Shown piece by piece: positions 25,443-34,366 of a stretch of 50,512 nucleotides of DNA. The number at the start of each line of letters is the position of its first letter. Positions within the stretch are counted from its first letter, which is position 1. Origin of the DNA: an uncultured Collinsella sp. (GTDB lineage Bacteria; Actinomycetota; Coriobacteriia; Coriobacteriales; Coriobacteriaceae). The stretch covers positions 1-50,512 of the forward strand of contig CABUTR010000012.1 of assembly GCA_902494555.1 (NCBI GenBank). Direction: 5' to 3'. Made by a program: the position numbers and the translations under genes. The notes beneath the pieces are model-generated. The model was not told the DNA's origin. It did not search any database and saw nothing but the letters and a program-made list of their open reading frames with translations.

Positions 25443-26477
25443 ATGCAACTGTCGAATATCGTACGCGATCGCTGGAAGGGCGTCTTGTTCTGCCTGATCA
25501 TCGCCATTCCCGCGACGTTGCTCGGCAAACAGATTGAGGTGGTCGGCGGGCCGGTGTTTGCCATCCTCTTTGGCATGGTCCTGGCGCTCGTCTTTCCCAA
25601 GAATCGTCGCGAACAGCTCGCCGACGGTGTCACCTATACGTCTAAAAAAGTCTTGCAGTACGCGGTAATCCTGCTTGGCTTTGGCATGAACCTCTCCCAG
25701 ATTCTGTCCAAAGGCGCTCAGTCGCTGCCGATTATCGTGGCGACGATCTCGACCTCGCTTGTCATCGCCTTTGTGCTCTGCCGCGTCATGAACGTGCCGG
25801 GCAAGATCGCGACGCTCGTGGGTGTGGGTTCGTCGATTTGCGGCGGTTCTGCCATCGCCGCGACCGCGCCCGTCATCGATGCCGACGATCGCGAGATTGC
25901 CCAGGCCATTTCGGTCATCTTCCTGTTTAACGTTATCGCGGCGCTCGTGTTTCCGACGCTCGGCGGCATGCTCGGGCTGACCAACGAGGGCTTTGGCCTG
26001 TTTGCCGGCACCGCCATCAACGACACCTCGTCGGTAACGGCCGCGGCGAGCGCCTGGGACAGTATGCATCCCGGCGCCAATGTGCTCGAAAGCGCCACAG
26101 TGGTCAAGCTCACCAGGACGCTGGCCATTATTCCCATTACGTTGGTTCTCGCATGCTGGCAGATGCATCTGGCGCGCAAGGCCGGCGGCGACGCCAAAAG
26201 CACGTTCTCGCTTAAACGCGCGTTTCCCATGTTCGTGCTGTTCTTTGTGCTGGCGAGCGTAATCACCACGGTGCTTCAGCTTCCTGCATCCATTACGGCG
26301 CCCATCAAGGAGCTGTCGAAGTTCTTTATCGTGATGGCCATGGCGGCTATTGGTTTTAATACCGATATCGTCGAGCTGGTCAAAAAGTGCGGCAAGCCCA
26401 TCGCCTTGGGCTTTTGCTGCTGGATTGGCATTGCGTGCATGAGTTTGGGAATGCAGCACGTGCTGGGAATCTGGTAG
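25443..26477 (+). CDS. YeiH/UPF0324-family putative sulfate exporter
   Basis: A 344-aa membrane protein with about ten hydrophobic segments. The family blocks are present: AVILLGFGMNLSQI, GVGSSICGGSAIAATAPVI and AGTAINDTSSVTAA. Members are annotated as putative sulfate exporters, with experimental support limited to a few cases. The start follows AGAAAGAAGG. Divergent from a GntR regulator. The serine acetyltransferase gene at 34479 also belongs to sulfur metabolism but is not adjacent. Confidence 0.9.
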   Translation: MQLSNIVRDRWKGVLFCLIIAIPATLLGKQIEVVGGPVFAILFGMVLALVFPKNRREQLADGVTYTSKKVLQYAVILLGFGMNLSQILSKGAQSLPIIVATISTSLVIAFVLCRVMNVPGKIATLVGVGSSICGGSAIAATAPVIDADDREIAQAISVIFLFNVIAALVFPTLGGMLGLTNEGFGLFAGTAINDTSSVTAAASAWDSMHPGANVLESATVVKLTRTLAIIPITLVLACWQMHLARKAGGDAKSTFSLKRAFPMFVLFFVLASVITTVLQLPASITAPIKELSKFFIVMAMAAIGFNTDIVELVKKCGKPIALGFCCWIGIACMSLGMQHVLGIW

Positions 26478-26530
26478 AGAAGTAGCTTATTTGCGCGCTG
26501 CGTGCTGGCGAGCGCATGTCCACGGTGGAG

Positions 26531-26618
26531 CGATAGGAGCTCTTGCGGGTATGGCTTGTCCGCAGGTTTATAGGTCCCGAAGAGCTCTTATCGCCCCGCC
26601 AGGATGGCGATGCGGGGC
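26531..26618 (+). promoter_or_regulatory. Tandem hairpins in leader of NtrC-like regulator
   Basis: Arms of 14 bp with one mismatch (26531-26544 and 26580-26593) enclose a smaller GCGG/CCGC pairing. A second hairpin (26593-26599 with 26612-26618) adjoins. There is no T-tract for the plus strand, so this is either a terminator variant for the YeiH-type gene or a structured leader of the next gene. No gene lies in this 265-bp gap. Confidence 0.4.
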
Positions 26619-26742
26619 AACTCATATACTCGCAGGACGGCGGCTTCTGCCCTATAGTGTTTGGTGAGCAATATCGTTCAATTTTGAAACACTCGCCCGC
26701 GCGGCCGTCGCCGGCGGCGTGGCGCCGAGGACGGGGCGCAAT

Positions 26743-27960
26743 ATGAACAGTGACGCCAAGCTACAAATCTTGATCGAGGCCTTGGCTGCTGCCGGGGCCT
26801 CGGCGTTGGCAATCGATGGGCATGGACACGTGGCGATTTCGACCATGGATGATGTCGCGCTCGAGCAAGATGTCGCGGCATTTGTCGCCGAGCGCCTGGG
26901 GCGCGTGGGCAACGGCATGCGCCTGGTGATGGGGCATGCGGGAGGGCGCTTGAGCCTCACGGTGCGTCCGGTCGCCAAGGAATACGGCGCGCTGTGGGTG
27001 GTCGTGGTCCGCGAGGTGCACGGTGTGGCGGCACACGCGGGTATTGAGTGGCTTAACGCGGATGAGGTCGAGGCGCGCTACGAGGCAAGCGCGTACGGCA
27101 TTGTCGAGGGTGCCGCTGCGGTCGCTGGCCCCGTCTGCGAAAGCTATGCCCGCGGCGTGCCCCTCATGTTAGAGGGCGAGCTGGGTGCCGGCCAGGCGGA
27201 GATTGCAAAACGCCTCTATCTGGATGGGCCTTATGCTGACGAACCCTTTGTGTCCGTGGCACTTGACGAGCTCTCGGATCGCGGCTGGCGCCATCTGCTC
27301 AAAAGCTCGGAATCGCCGCTGTTCCAGGCAAGGCTGACCCTTTGTATTGGCGGCTGGCATGCACTTTCGCCGCAGCGTCTGCGCGAGCTTGTCTCTATGA
27401 TGACCGACACGGCGCTGGCCGCGCGTTGCCATGTGGTTCTGACGGCAAACGATATGCCGGGCGGTGGCGAAAGCGATCAGGCCGCTTTTGTAACCGAGCG
27501 CTTGGCGTGCGCAGTGAGTGTGGCGCCTGCGATTGCCGAGCAGGGTGGCGCATCGAAAAAGGTTGCGCAGTATTTGTCGTATCTATCAGATGTCTTTGGA
27601 ACTGCCGCTCCGAGTATGTCTGAGGAGGCTGCCTCGACGCTCAACGGCTATCGCTGGCCACGCAACTATCTGCAGCTTCGCGAGGTCTCGGAACGACTCT
27701 ATATATTAGTAGGGTCGGGTGTGGCGGAGCGCGCGGTGGCGGAGGAGGTGCTCGCCCAGGAGGACGTCATCAAAACCGCAACCTTTGGCACTCCGACGCT
27801 CGACAGCGACCTGTATATCCTGCGTCCACTGACCGATACCGAACGCGACATCGCGCGGCTGGTCGTAGGCTACCTTCAGGACAACCGGACCCGCGCTGCC
27901 GAGGTGCTGGGAATAAGCCGCACGACCCTGTGGCGCTTGCTGAAGGACGACGACCGCTGA
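26743..27960 (+). CDS. Degenerate NtrC-like (sigma-54-activator-type) regulator with Fis HTH
   Basis: A 405-aa protein whose layout follows bacterial enhancer-binding proteins. It has an N-terminal sensory region (1-125), a central AAA-like domain and a C-terminal Fis-type HTH (TRAAEVLGISRTTLWRLLK, 383-401). The central domain is degraded. The Walker A position reads GELGAGQAE (145-153) where active proteins have GExGxGKE. Walker B is replaced by LCIGGWHAL, and the GAFTGA sigma-54-contact loop is missing. The sensor-2-like RWPRNYLQLREVSERL is kept. It probably binds DNA without ATP-driven sigma-54 activation, perhaps as a simple repressor or activator. The ATG at 26743 follows CGGGG. No obvious target gene is adjacent. 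Confidence 0.8.
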   Translation: MNSDAKLQILIEALAAAGASALAIDGHGHVAISTMDDVALEQDVAAFVAERLGRVGNGMRLVMGHAGGRLSLTVRPVAKEYGALWVVVVREVHGVAAHAGIEWLNADEVEARYEASAYGIVEGAAAVAGPVCESYARGVPLMLEGELGAGQAEIAKRLYLDGPYADEPFVSVALDELSDRGWRHLLKSSESPLFQARLTLCIGGWHALSPQRLRELVSMMTDTALAARCHVVLTANDMPGGGESDQAAFVTERLACAVSVAPAIAEQGGASKKVAQYLSYLSDVFGTAAPSMSEEAASTLNGYRWPRNYLQLREVSERLYILVGSGVAERAVAEEVLAQEDVIKTATFGTPTLDSDLYILRPLTDTERDIARLVVGYLQDNRTRAAEVLGISRTTLWRLLKDDDR

Positions 27961-28044
27961 GCGAGGCACTCGTGACCGCATGCAGCGCGTGTGCTACAGT
28001 CCAAAGCGGTAATGTTTCGATTGCGTTACGGCGTGCGGGGGCGT

Positions 28045-28620
28045 ATGGCGGAGACTTCAAAACCAAACCGGGCTCGAAAGCCCACGGCGCCGGTCAACCG
28101 TCGCACGACTTCGCGGACGTGGGGCAAAAGCGCCTCAGGCTTCGACGGCTCGTTCAAACGCACTAGATATGGCTATCCTTCGGCAAGCGCTCGCTTGGCC
28201 ATGCAGACCGAATCGTCGCTGTGGGGCCGTAAGCATGTGGTGGGCTCTAAGCTCAAGCACGATGGAACGCTCGGCTTCATTAGCCGTGGCGCTGCTCGCC
28301 GTAGCGGCCTCAATCCCGCAGGCTGGCATCGCTATGTTCCGATCGCGGTCGTTGCCGCGATAATCGTCATCGCGCTCGCGGCGCTTGGTTACGCCGGCGG
28401 CGGGGCCGACCTGAGTGCGATGTTCGGGTCTGCTGAGCTCGCGCATGCCGGCACGGAGCTTGTCGAGGGCGCTCAGGCCCAGACGGGCGTGGCGCCCCAG
28501 CGCGGTATCGTCGCGGCGGCCTCCACCATCGCCGGCGCGCAAAAGGACGAGGACGAACAGGGCGACAGCGCCGAAACGACCCACGCGAACGAAACGACGA
28601 CAACTCCATCGGCAAGATAA
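28045..28620 (+). CDS. Hypothetical single-span membrane protein
   Basis: A 191-aa protein not recognised as a known family. The N-terminal 105 residues are basic and Ser/Arg/Lys/Gly-rich with low predicted structure. One hydrophobic segment follows (YVPIAVVAAIIVIALAALGY), then an Ala/Gly/Glu/Thr-rich tail ending in Thr repeats. This pattern suggests a cytoplasmic basic arm, one transmembrane helix and a short external tail, but the function is unknown. The ATG at 28045 follows GGGGGCG; upstream in-frame starts exist. Confidence 0.6.
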   Translation: MAETSKPNRARKPTAPVNRRTTSRTWGKSASGFDGSFKRTRYGYPSASARLAMQTESSLWGRKHVVGSKLKHDGTLGFISRGAARRSGLNPAGWHRYVPIAVVAAIIVIALAALGYAGGGADLSAMFGSAELAHAGTELVEGAQAQTGVAPQRGIVAAASTIAGAQKDEDEQGDSAETTHANETTTTPSAR

Positions 28621-28627
28621 GTTGCGA

Positions 28628-28665
28628 GTGGAGCAGCAAATTTGGGACGGGGCCTTTTAGCTGCC
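28628..28665. repeat. Small palindromic repeat R4, copy 1
   Basis: GCAGCAAATTTGGGACGGGG, then CCTTTTAGCTGC. Arms CAGC/GCTG flank a centre whose complement, CCCCGTCCCAAATTTGCT, recurs at 41269-41287 with one change. It lies after the hypothetical membrane protein gene. Confidence 0.5.
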
Positions 28666-28716
28666 CAAGTGCCAGATGTCACCAGTGGCGCACCCGATGT
28701 CAGTCACCAACAGCGA

Positions 28717-28853
28717 GCGAGCCGCATTCACGCCAAGGTGACGTGAAATGAGAGGGCGCTGACCTTTTGGTCGCGCCCTCGAAATTGAACGTCAGATTGG
28801 CGTGAATGCGGCTCGCGCAGCGTCAGCGGGGCCGCCGTTCGTTAAAACGGCGG
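28717..28853. repeat. Convergent-gene palindromic element (R3), copy C
   Basis: The long hairpin 28717-28816 has perfect 20-bp outer arms (28717-28736 and 28797-28816) and core GAGGGCGCTGACC / GGTCGCGCCCTC. A second hairpin CCGCCGTT/AACGGCGG (28832-28853) follows, 6 bp from the nitroreductase stop codon. It is the reverse-complement orientation of copy B, between convergent genes. Confidence 0.8.
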
Positions 28854-28859
28854 AACTAA

Positions 28860-29381
28860 TTACCTGACGTACACGACGTTGTCGCGGCGAGGCTTGGCCT
28901 CGGGAAGCATGTCTTCGGCATAGCCCAGAATACAGTTGCCCACACCGCGCAGGCTTCCATCGGCGGGCAGACCCCACTTGGCCAGCAGTTCCAGTCCCTC
29001 GGGTGAGTCAAAGACCTCGCGTGCGCGGTGGATCCAACACGAATCGACGCCCAGCGCATAGGCTGCGTTGAGCAGGTTGCCCATGGCGAGCGAGCCGTCT
29101 TCCAGGTGCGTGGGCACGCTGCGGTCGACGAGCACCACCACAACGGTCTTGGCGCCGTAGAAGGGATCTCCCTCGCTACCCATAACCTGGGCGTTGAGCT
29201 GCGAGAGGCGCTCGACGGTTGCGGGGTCGGTGACGGCGACGAATGTGACCGGCTGGCGTCCCATGCCGCTCGGCGCGTACTGGCCGGCTTCGATAATGCG
29301 TGCGAGCTTCTCGGCCTCGACAGGGCGATCGCTGTATTTGCGGCAGCTGCGGCGGTGGATGAGTGCCTCGATGGTCTCCAT
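28860..29381 (-). CDS. Nitroreductase family protein
   Basis: A 173-aa FMN-dependent oxidoreductase of the nitroreductase superfamily. The family start METIEALIHRRSCRKYSDRPV, the block APSGMGRQPVTFVAV and the late GNCILGYAED are present. It likely reduces nitro, quinone or flavin-type substrates with NAD(P)H; the true substrate is unknown. The start follows AGGAGG. The gene is monocistronic and converges with the membrane protein gene, separated by copy C of the palindromic element. Confidence 0.93.
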   Translation of the reverse strand: METIEALIHRRSCRKYSDRPVEAEKLARIIEAGQYAPSGMGRQPVTFVAVTDPATVERLSQLNAQVMGSEGDPFYGAKTVVVVLVDRSVPTHLEDGSLAMGNLLNAAYALGVDSCWIHRAREVFDSPEGLELLAKWGLPADGSLRGVGNCILGYAEDMLPEAKPRRDNVVYVR

Positions 29382-29670
29382 GTGTCCTCCTGACGTTGGT
29401 TTCGATGCCTCGTTCTTACCCGCCGAACCAAAACCGTAATCGCGCCGTCGGCTTCAAACAATGCAAGCTACCAAGTGGAAAGCTGGTTTGCATAAAACTT
29501 CAGCCGGAATGTGACAAACCGGTGGGATGATTAAACGTTTTATCCCGTCTACCCTGCGGTTTTTACCACTTGCCTAAATGATGCGCGCATAAGCCCTGAT
29601 AAAGGTTTTACTAAAGGAGTACCAACGTTTATCAACGCGCCATGGTGGCGCCGGGCCAGGAGGTAACATC

Positions 29671-29961
29671 ATGTTCCAGGCTGGAGATGTCGTCGAGACC
29701 GACTTCGAAGGATTTCTGAAGCTGTTGCGTTCCAAGACGCGCGCTTTCGTGTCGATCAACGATCACGAGTACTACATCACGCACACCGATGGCTATTGGC
29801 GTGTTCAGGATTGCGCGGCCCTCAACGACAAGGGCCACTTTACTGACTGCTCCGAGCTGGTCAACACGGTCTGCGAGGTCGTCGAGCTGCCGTGGATTGC
29901 CGGCAAGAGCCTGCATGACAGCTTCTCGGGCGCTACGGTCTATGAGGCCGTCGCCGCTTAA
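29671..29961 (+). CDS. Small acidic protein of unknown function
   Basis: A 96-aa protein with a strong ribosome site (CAGGAGG), an acidic character, three Cys residues and many aromatic residues (DHEYYITHTDGYWRVQDCAALNDKGHFTDCSELV). No family was recognised and there is no signal peptide or membrane segment. It is followed by a clear terminator and preceded by 289 bp without a gene, so it is probably transcribed alone. The compact size and good translation signals support a real gene. Confidence 0.75.
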   Translation: MFQAGDVVETDFEGFLKLLRSKTRAFVSINDHEYYITHTDGYWRVQDCAALNDKGHFTDCSELVNTVCEVVELPWIAGKSLHDSFSGATVYEAVAA

Positions 29962-29987
29962 CGGGCAATAAAACCCGATTTTCACGT

Positions 29988-30023
29988 GACCGCTGGCGCT
30001 GCCCCCGCGCCGGCGGTCTTTTT
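29988..30023 (+). terminator. Intrinsic terminator after small acidic protein gene
   Basis: GACCGCTGGCGC (29988-29999) pairs with GCGCCGGCGGTC (30007-30018) with one mismatch, followed by a T-tract. Confidence 0.85.
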
Positions 30024-30066
30024 CTGCCGATAGGCCATAAAAGTGCAAACATTTGCGGAGAGCCTG

Positions 30067-30124
30067 TTGACGATAGTCAAAACTCGGACTAATCTAGAGA
30101 TACAAAATTGGTCAAAAATCGGAC
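30067..30124 (+). promoter_or_regulatory. Promoter with MarR-type direct repeats
   Basis: A TTGACG -35 box (30067-30072) and TAATCT -10 box (30090-30095) are spaced 17 bp apart. The 14-bp motif GTCAAAACTCGGAC fills the spacer (30076-30089) and recurs with one change at 30111-30124, 35 bp downstream. The positions suit autorepression by the MarR protein encoded next. Confidence 0.6.
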
Positions 30125-30142
30125 AATCGAATGGTGGGATAG

Positions 30143-30643
30143 ATGAATAGTGCGGTTACGCTGGTCGACTTCGACCGGTTGCTCAATGGACTCGACCATA
30201 TCTATTCGGAGTTCTCGCGCGCCTGCGGTCTTTCGGACTGCGCTTACTGGATGCTCGTCGATACCAGCACGGCGGGTGGCAGTATTGCCGTAAGCCGTCT
30301 GACAAGCGAATGGTTCTACAGCAAGCAGACCATCAACTCGGCCATTAAAACCTTGACGGCGCGGGACTTTGCAACGTTGGAGTTTGCCGAAGGCAGCCGT
30401 AAGAACAAAGTTGTGCGTTTGACCGAAGCGGGCATGCGGTTTGCCGAGCGTTATGCGCTGCCGGCACTCAAGGCCGAGCAGCGAGCCTTTGGCGCGCTTG
30501 AGCCGTGTGAGCAACGCGAAATCATGCGCCTAATCGGAAAATTTTCCCATGTGCTCGGCGATGAGTGCGATGCCTTTAAGCAGCATATCGCTGCCGAGAG
30601 CCAGGCCGAGAATCAAGGTGAGGGGGAGTCGTGCGATTCTTAA
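30143..30643 (+). CDS. MarR-family transcriptional regulator
   Basis: A 166-aa winged-helix regulator. The recognition region reads LTSEWFYSKQTINSAIKTLTARDFATLEFAEGSRKNKVVRLTEAG, typical of MarR, with helical dimerisation ends. It is first in an operon with two ABC exporter subunits, and its 3' end overlaps the first of them by 13 bp. It probably represses the exporter and itself through the repeats in its promoter and responds to an exported compound (inference). Confidence 0.9.
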   Translation: MNSAVTLVDFDRLLNGLDHIYSEFSRACGLSDCAYWMLVDTSTAGGSIAVSRLTSEWFYSKQTINSAIKTLTARDFATLEFAEGSRKNKVVRLTEAGMRFAERYALPALKAEQRAFGALEPCEQREIMRLIGKFSHVLGDECDAFKQHIAAESQAENQGEGESCDS

Positions 30644-32367
30644 TGAGGTTTATGAAGCCGTATCGCAGGCTTGTCGCGGTGACGTTGTTGGTGCTGCTAA
30701 TCGACAACGTTGGCACACTGCTGGTACCCACGATGTTGGCGAACATGGTCAACACCGGTATCACCACGGGCGATGTCGACTACATTTTGCGCAACGGTCT
30801 CTACATGCTTATCGCGACCGGCATGGCCAGCGGAGGCGCGGTGTTGGGCTGCTATCTTTCGGCGCGCCTGGCCGCCAACGTGGCCTGCGACATTCGCAAC
30901 GCCGTCTACGATAAGTCGCTCGAGCTATCCGCCAGCGACTTTGAGCGCTTTGGTACGGGTTCGATGATCACGCGCTCGCTCAACGACATCAACGTGATCC
31001 AGCAAGCGATCCTGCAGACGATTCAGCTGGTGTTACCGGTACCGTTCTTGGCCGTGGCGGGCATCATCTTTGCCTGGTTTATCGATCCTGCCATGGGCAC
31101 GCTGCTGGGCGTGGTCGTTGCGATCGTGCTGGTGGCGGCGGTCTTTACCGTTGCCAACGCCGCGCCGATCTTTATGCGCCTGCAAAGCTTTATCGACCGC
31201 ATGAACGTGGTGCTGCGCGAGAACATCGTGGGCGTGCGCGTCATCCGCGCATTTAACAAGGAGCGCCACGAGGAGCAGCGCCTGGACGAGGTGTTTAGCG
31301 ATTACGCAGCCAATGCCATCAAGGTCAACCACCTGTTTGTGGGTCTCGACAGCTCCAGCTTCTTTTTGATGAATATCGCCGAGGTGGCGGTGCTGTGGGT
31401 GGGCGGCAACCGCGTGGGCGTCCATGCCATGCAAATCGGCAGCATCTCGGCCGTGCTGGAGTACGCGATCCTGATCCTGTTCTTTGTGATGATGGCGCAG
31501 ATGGTGGTGCTGACGCTTCCGCGCGCTGCGGCGTGCCTCAGCCGTGCACAGCAGGTGCTCGAAATCGAGCCGAGCATCGTGGACGGTAAGGCTACGCTGG
31601 GCGACGGGACACCTGAGTCCGCAGACGGAGCCGACACGGTGGCCGTGTTCGACCACATGTCGTTCCGCTTTGACGATGCTGACGAGGACACCCTGTGCGA
31701 CCTGAGTTTTGCCTGCCGCCGCGGACAGACGACCGCGATCGTGGGCTCGACGGGCTCGGGCAAGTCAACGGTGGCCAAGCTCTTGCTTCGCTTCCACGAT
31801 GCCACGAAGGGCGCCATTCGCCTGAACGGCGTCGATCTGCGCGACCTTTCGCAAGACGATATCCGCGGGCGTATCGCCTATGTGCCGCAGAAGGCATGGC
31901 TGTTCTCGGGTACGGTGGCGAGCAACCTGCGGTTTGGTAACGAGGGCGCGACCGAGGCTGACATGCTCCATGCGCTGGAGGTTGCCCAGAGCACCTTTGT
32001 GCTCGACCAGCCCCAGGGGCTCGATACGCCGGTGGCCCAGGGCGGCACGAACTTCTCGGGTGGTCAGCGCCAGCGCCTGGCGATTGCCCGCGCACTCATG
32101 AAGCATGCCGACCTGTATATCTTCGACGACAGTTTTTCGGCCCTGGACTTTAAGACCGATGCGGCACTGCGCCATGCGCTGCAGGACGAGACGTGCGATG
32201 CCGCGGTGCTCATCATCGCCCAGCGCATCTCGACTATTTTGCATGCCGATCAGATTGTGGTGCTCAGAGACGGTGAAGTCGTGGGTCTAGGCACGCACGA
32301 CGAGCTCATGGAAACCTGCGAGGTGTATCGCGCTATCGCGGAATCGCAGATGAAGGGAGGTGAGTAG
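30631..32367 (+). CDS. ABC exporter, subunit 1 (degenerate-site half)
   Basis: A 578-aa half-transporter: membrane domain of six helices (about 10-310) fused to an ATPase domain (about 340-578). Walker A is GSTGSGKST, signature FSGGQRQRLAIARAL and Walker B YIFDDSFSALD. Asp replaces the catalytic Glu after Walker B, the usual mark of the inactive site in heterodimeric exporters such as BmrCD or TM287/288. The GTG at 30631 follows GAGGGGGA and overlaps the MarR gene; an ATG at 30643 is the alternative. It pairs with the next gene to export drugs, lipids or peptides. Confidence 0.93.
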   Translation: MRFLMRFMKPYRRLVAVTLLVLLIDNVGTLLVPTMLANMVNTGITTGDVDYILRNGLYMLIATGMASGGAVLGCYLSARLAANVACDIRNAVYDKSLELSASDFERFGTGSMITRSLNDINVIQQAILQTIQLVLPVPFLAVAGIIFAWFIDPAMGTLLGVVVAIVLVAAVFTVANAAPIFMRLQSFIDRMNVVLRENIVGVRVIRAFNKERHEEQRLDEVFSDYAANAIKVNHLFVGLDSSSFFLMNIAEVAVLWVGGNRVGVHAMQIGSISAVLEYAILILFFVMMAQMVVLTLPRAAACLSRAQQVLEIEPSIVDGKATLGDGTPESADGADTVAVFDHMSFRFDDADEDTLCDLSFACRRGQTTAIVGSTGSGKSTVAKLLLRFHDATKGAIRLNGVDLRDLSQDDIRGRIAYVPQKAWLFSGTVASNLRFGNEGATEADMLHALEVAQSTFVLDQPQGLDTPVAQGGTNFSGGQRQRLAIARALMKHADLYIFDDSFSALDFKTDAALRHALQDETCDAAVLIIAQRISTILHADQIVVLRDGEVVGLGTHDELMETCEVYRAIAESQMKGGE

Positions 32368-32368
32368 C

Positions 32369-34366
32369 ATGACCGAGGAGCTCAAGAAGCAGAGCATCGC
32401 CGATGACGCCGCGGCTGCAGAGACAGTCGAGGAGACGGGCGCCACGCCCGACTTGGACGAAAACGCCAAGGCAGCGGCGGAGCGCGAGGCTCGCCGCCAG
32501 GCACTCTACGAGGAAAATGAACGCGCCGAGGACGAGCGCGCCCGCGCCGAGGCGGAGCGCATGCGCGACGTTGACGACGAGGACGAGACGCCCCGCGACA
32601 CCTGGGCGACGGTGCGCCGCCTGTGGAGCGAGGCCGCCGGCGACCATTGGCGCTTCTATATCGTGTTCGCGAGTATCGTGTTCTATGCCATCTTTAACAC
32701 CGCGGCGCCGGCTTACAGCGCCCGTGTGATCGATGAGCTGTGGGGGCACATGAAGCTGGCGTTTGCCAACAACACCACCTTCAGCATTACCTGGGAGAAC
32801 TGCGGCAGGACCATCTTTATCTACTTTATGATCTGGACCGCCGCCGCCTCGTTCTACGCACTCCAGAGCTTTTTGATGTCGAGCGTTGCCGAGCGCCTCA
32901 ACCTGCGTCTGCGCAACCGCATCGCGCAGAAGCTCAGCCGCCTGCCGCTCGCCTACTTTGACGCGCATCGCCCCGGCGAAGTGGTCAGCCGCGCGACCAA
33001 CGACTTGGACAAGATGTCCGAGAGTATGCAGCGCGGATTGCTGCAGCTGCTGGTATCGATCGGTACCGTGACGGGTGCCATCATCATGATGTTCGTCTAT
33101 AGCGTCAAGCTTACGTTGGTCTTTTTGGGCTTTACGGCGGTATCGCTGCTGGTGACCAAGGTGGTTTCGCGCCGTACGCATGATGTGACGGGCGAGCGTC
33201 AGGAGTGGGTGTCCAAAATCACGAGCGCGGTCGAGGAAGGCTATTCGGGCCGTTTGGTGATTCGCGCATTCAATCGCGAGCACCAGAGCTCTGTCGAAGT
33301 GCACGAAGCCTCGGGCGAGCTGGCCCGCGTGAGCACCAAGGCCGACTTTATGATCAACGCCGTCGGACCCGCGGTCCGCTTTATCGGTCGCCTGGCGCAG
33401 ATCGTGATTGCGCTCGTGGGCTGCAGCATGCTGGTTGCCGGCCACATGACCGTCGGCGTGTTCCAGGCGTTCTTCCAGTTTATCTACGAGGCGTCCGAAC
33501 CCATGACGCAGCTGTCGTTCACTTTCAACTCGCTGCAGAGCGCGCTAGCGAGTGCGGAGCGCGTGTTCGACCTGCTCGATGAGCCCGAGATGGAGGCCGA
33601 TCCACTGCCGGACGAGGCCGCCAAGCTGTCGGGTCGCGTGGAGGGCCGTGTCACTTTTGAGCATGTGCGCTTTGGCTACACGCCCGAAAAGCCGCTCATG
33701 CGCGACGTGTCGTTTACCGCCGAGCCGGGCCAGAAGATTGCCGTGGTGGGAACCACGGGCGCAGGCAAGACGACGCTCATCAACCTGCTCATGCGCTTTT
33801 ACGAGATCGACGGCGGCCGCATTACGCTCGACGGTGTGGATACGCGCCTCATGAACCGCGGTGAGCTCCGTCAGCAGTTTGGCATGGTGCTGCAGGACGC
33901 CTGGCTGTTCGACGGCACGATTGCCGAAAACATCGCCTACGGCTGCCCCGAGGCAACGCGTGACGAGATCGTGGCTGCCGCCCGCGCCGCGCAGGTCGAC
34001 TTCTTTGTGCGCACCATGCCGCAGGGCTACGACACGCGCGTGGCCAATGATGCCGAAAGCATCAGCCAGGGCCAGCGCCAGCTGCTGACCATTGCGCGCG
34101 TGCTGCTCAACAACCCGGCGATTCTCATTCTGGACGAGGCGACGTCGAGCGTGGACACGCGTACCGAGCTTGCCATCGGCCGTGCCATGGACGCGCTCAT
34201 GCATGGGCGCACGAGCTTTGTGATCGCGCATCGCCTGTCGACGATCGTGGACGCCGACCTGATCTTGGTCATGGATCACGGCAACATTATCGAGCAGGGC
34301 ACGCATAAGGAGCTACTGGCTGCCGAGGGTGCTTACGCCGACCTCTATCTGAGTCAGTTCGCATAA
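32369..34366 (+). CDS. ABC exporter, subunit 2 (catalytic half)
   Basis: A 665-aa half-transporter. Residues 1-85 form a highly charged, Glu/Asp/Arg/Ala-rich extension, probably helical or coiled-coil and longer than usual. The membrane domain spans about 95-400 and the ATPase domain about 420-665. Walker A is GTTGAGKTT, signature ISQGQRQLLTIARVLL and Walker B AILILDEATSSVD with the catalytic Glu present. The ATG at 32369 follows GGGAGG, 1 bp after the partner's stop. With subunit 1 it forms a heterodimeric exporter with one active and one degenerate site. Confidence 0.93.
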   Translation: MTEELKKQSIADDAAAAETVEETGATPDLDENAKAAAEREARRQALYEENERAEDERARAEAERMRDVDDEDETPRDTWATVRRLWSEAAGDHWRFYIVFASIVFYAIFNTAAPAYSARVIDELWGHMKLAFANNTTFSITWENCGRTIFIYFMIWTAAASFYALQSFLMSSVAERLNLRLRNRIAQKLSRLPLAYFDAHRPGEVVSRATNDLDKMSESMQRGLLQLLVSIGTVTGAIIMMFVYSVKLTLVFLGFTAVSLLVTKVVSRRTHDVTGERQEWVSKITSAVEEGYSGRLVIRAFNREHQSSVEVHEASGELARVSTKADFMINAVGPAVRFIGRLAQIVIALVGCSMLVAGHMTVGVFQAFFQFIYEASEPMTQLSFTFNSLQSALASAERVFDLLDEPEMEADPLPDEAAKLSGRVEGRVTFEHVRFGYTPEKPLMRDVSFTAEPGQKIAVVGTTGAGKTTLINLLMRFYEIDGGRITLDGVDTRLMNRGELRQQFGMVLQDAWLFDGTIAENIAYGCPEATRDEIVAAARAAQVDFFVRTMPQGYDTRVANDAESISQGQRQLLTIARVLLNNPAILILDEATSSVDTRTELAIGRAMDALMHGRTSFVIAHRLSTIVDADLILVMDHGNIIEQGTHKELLAAEGAYADLYLSQFA

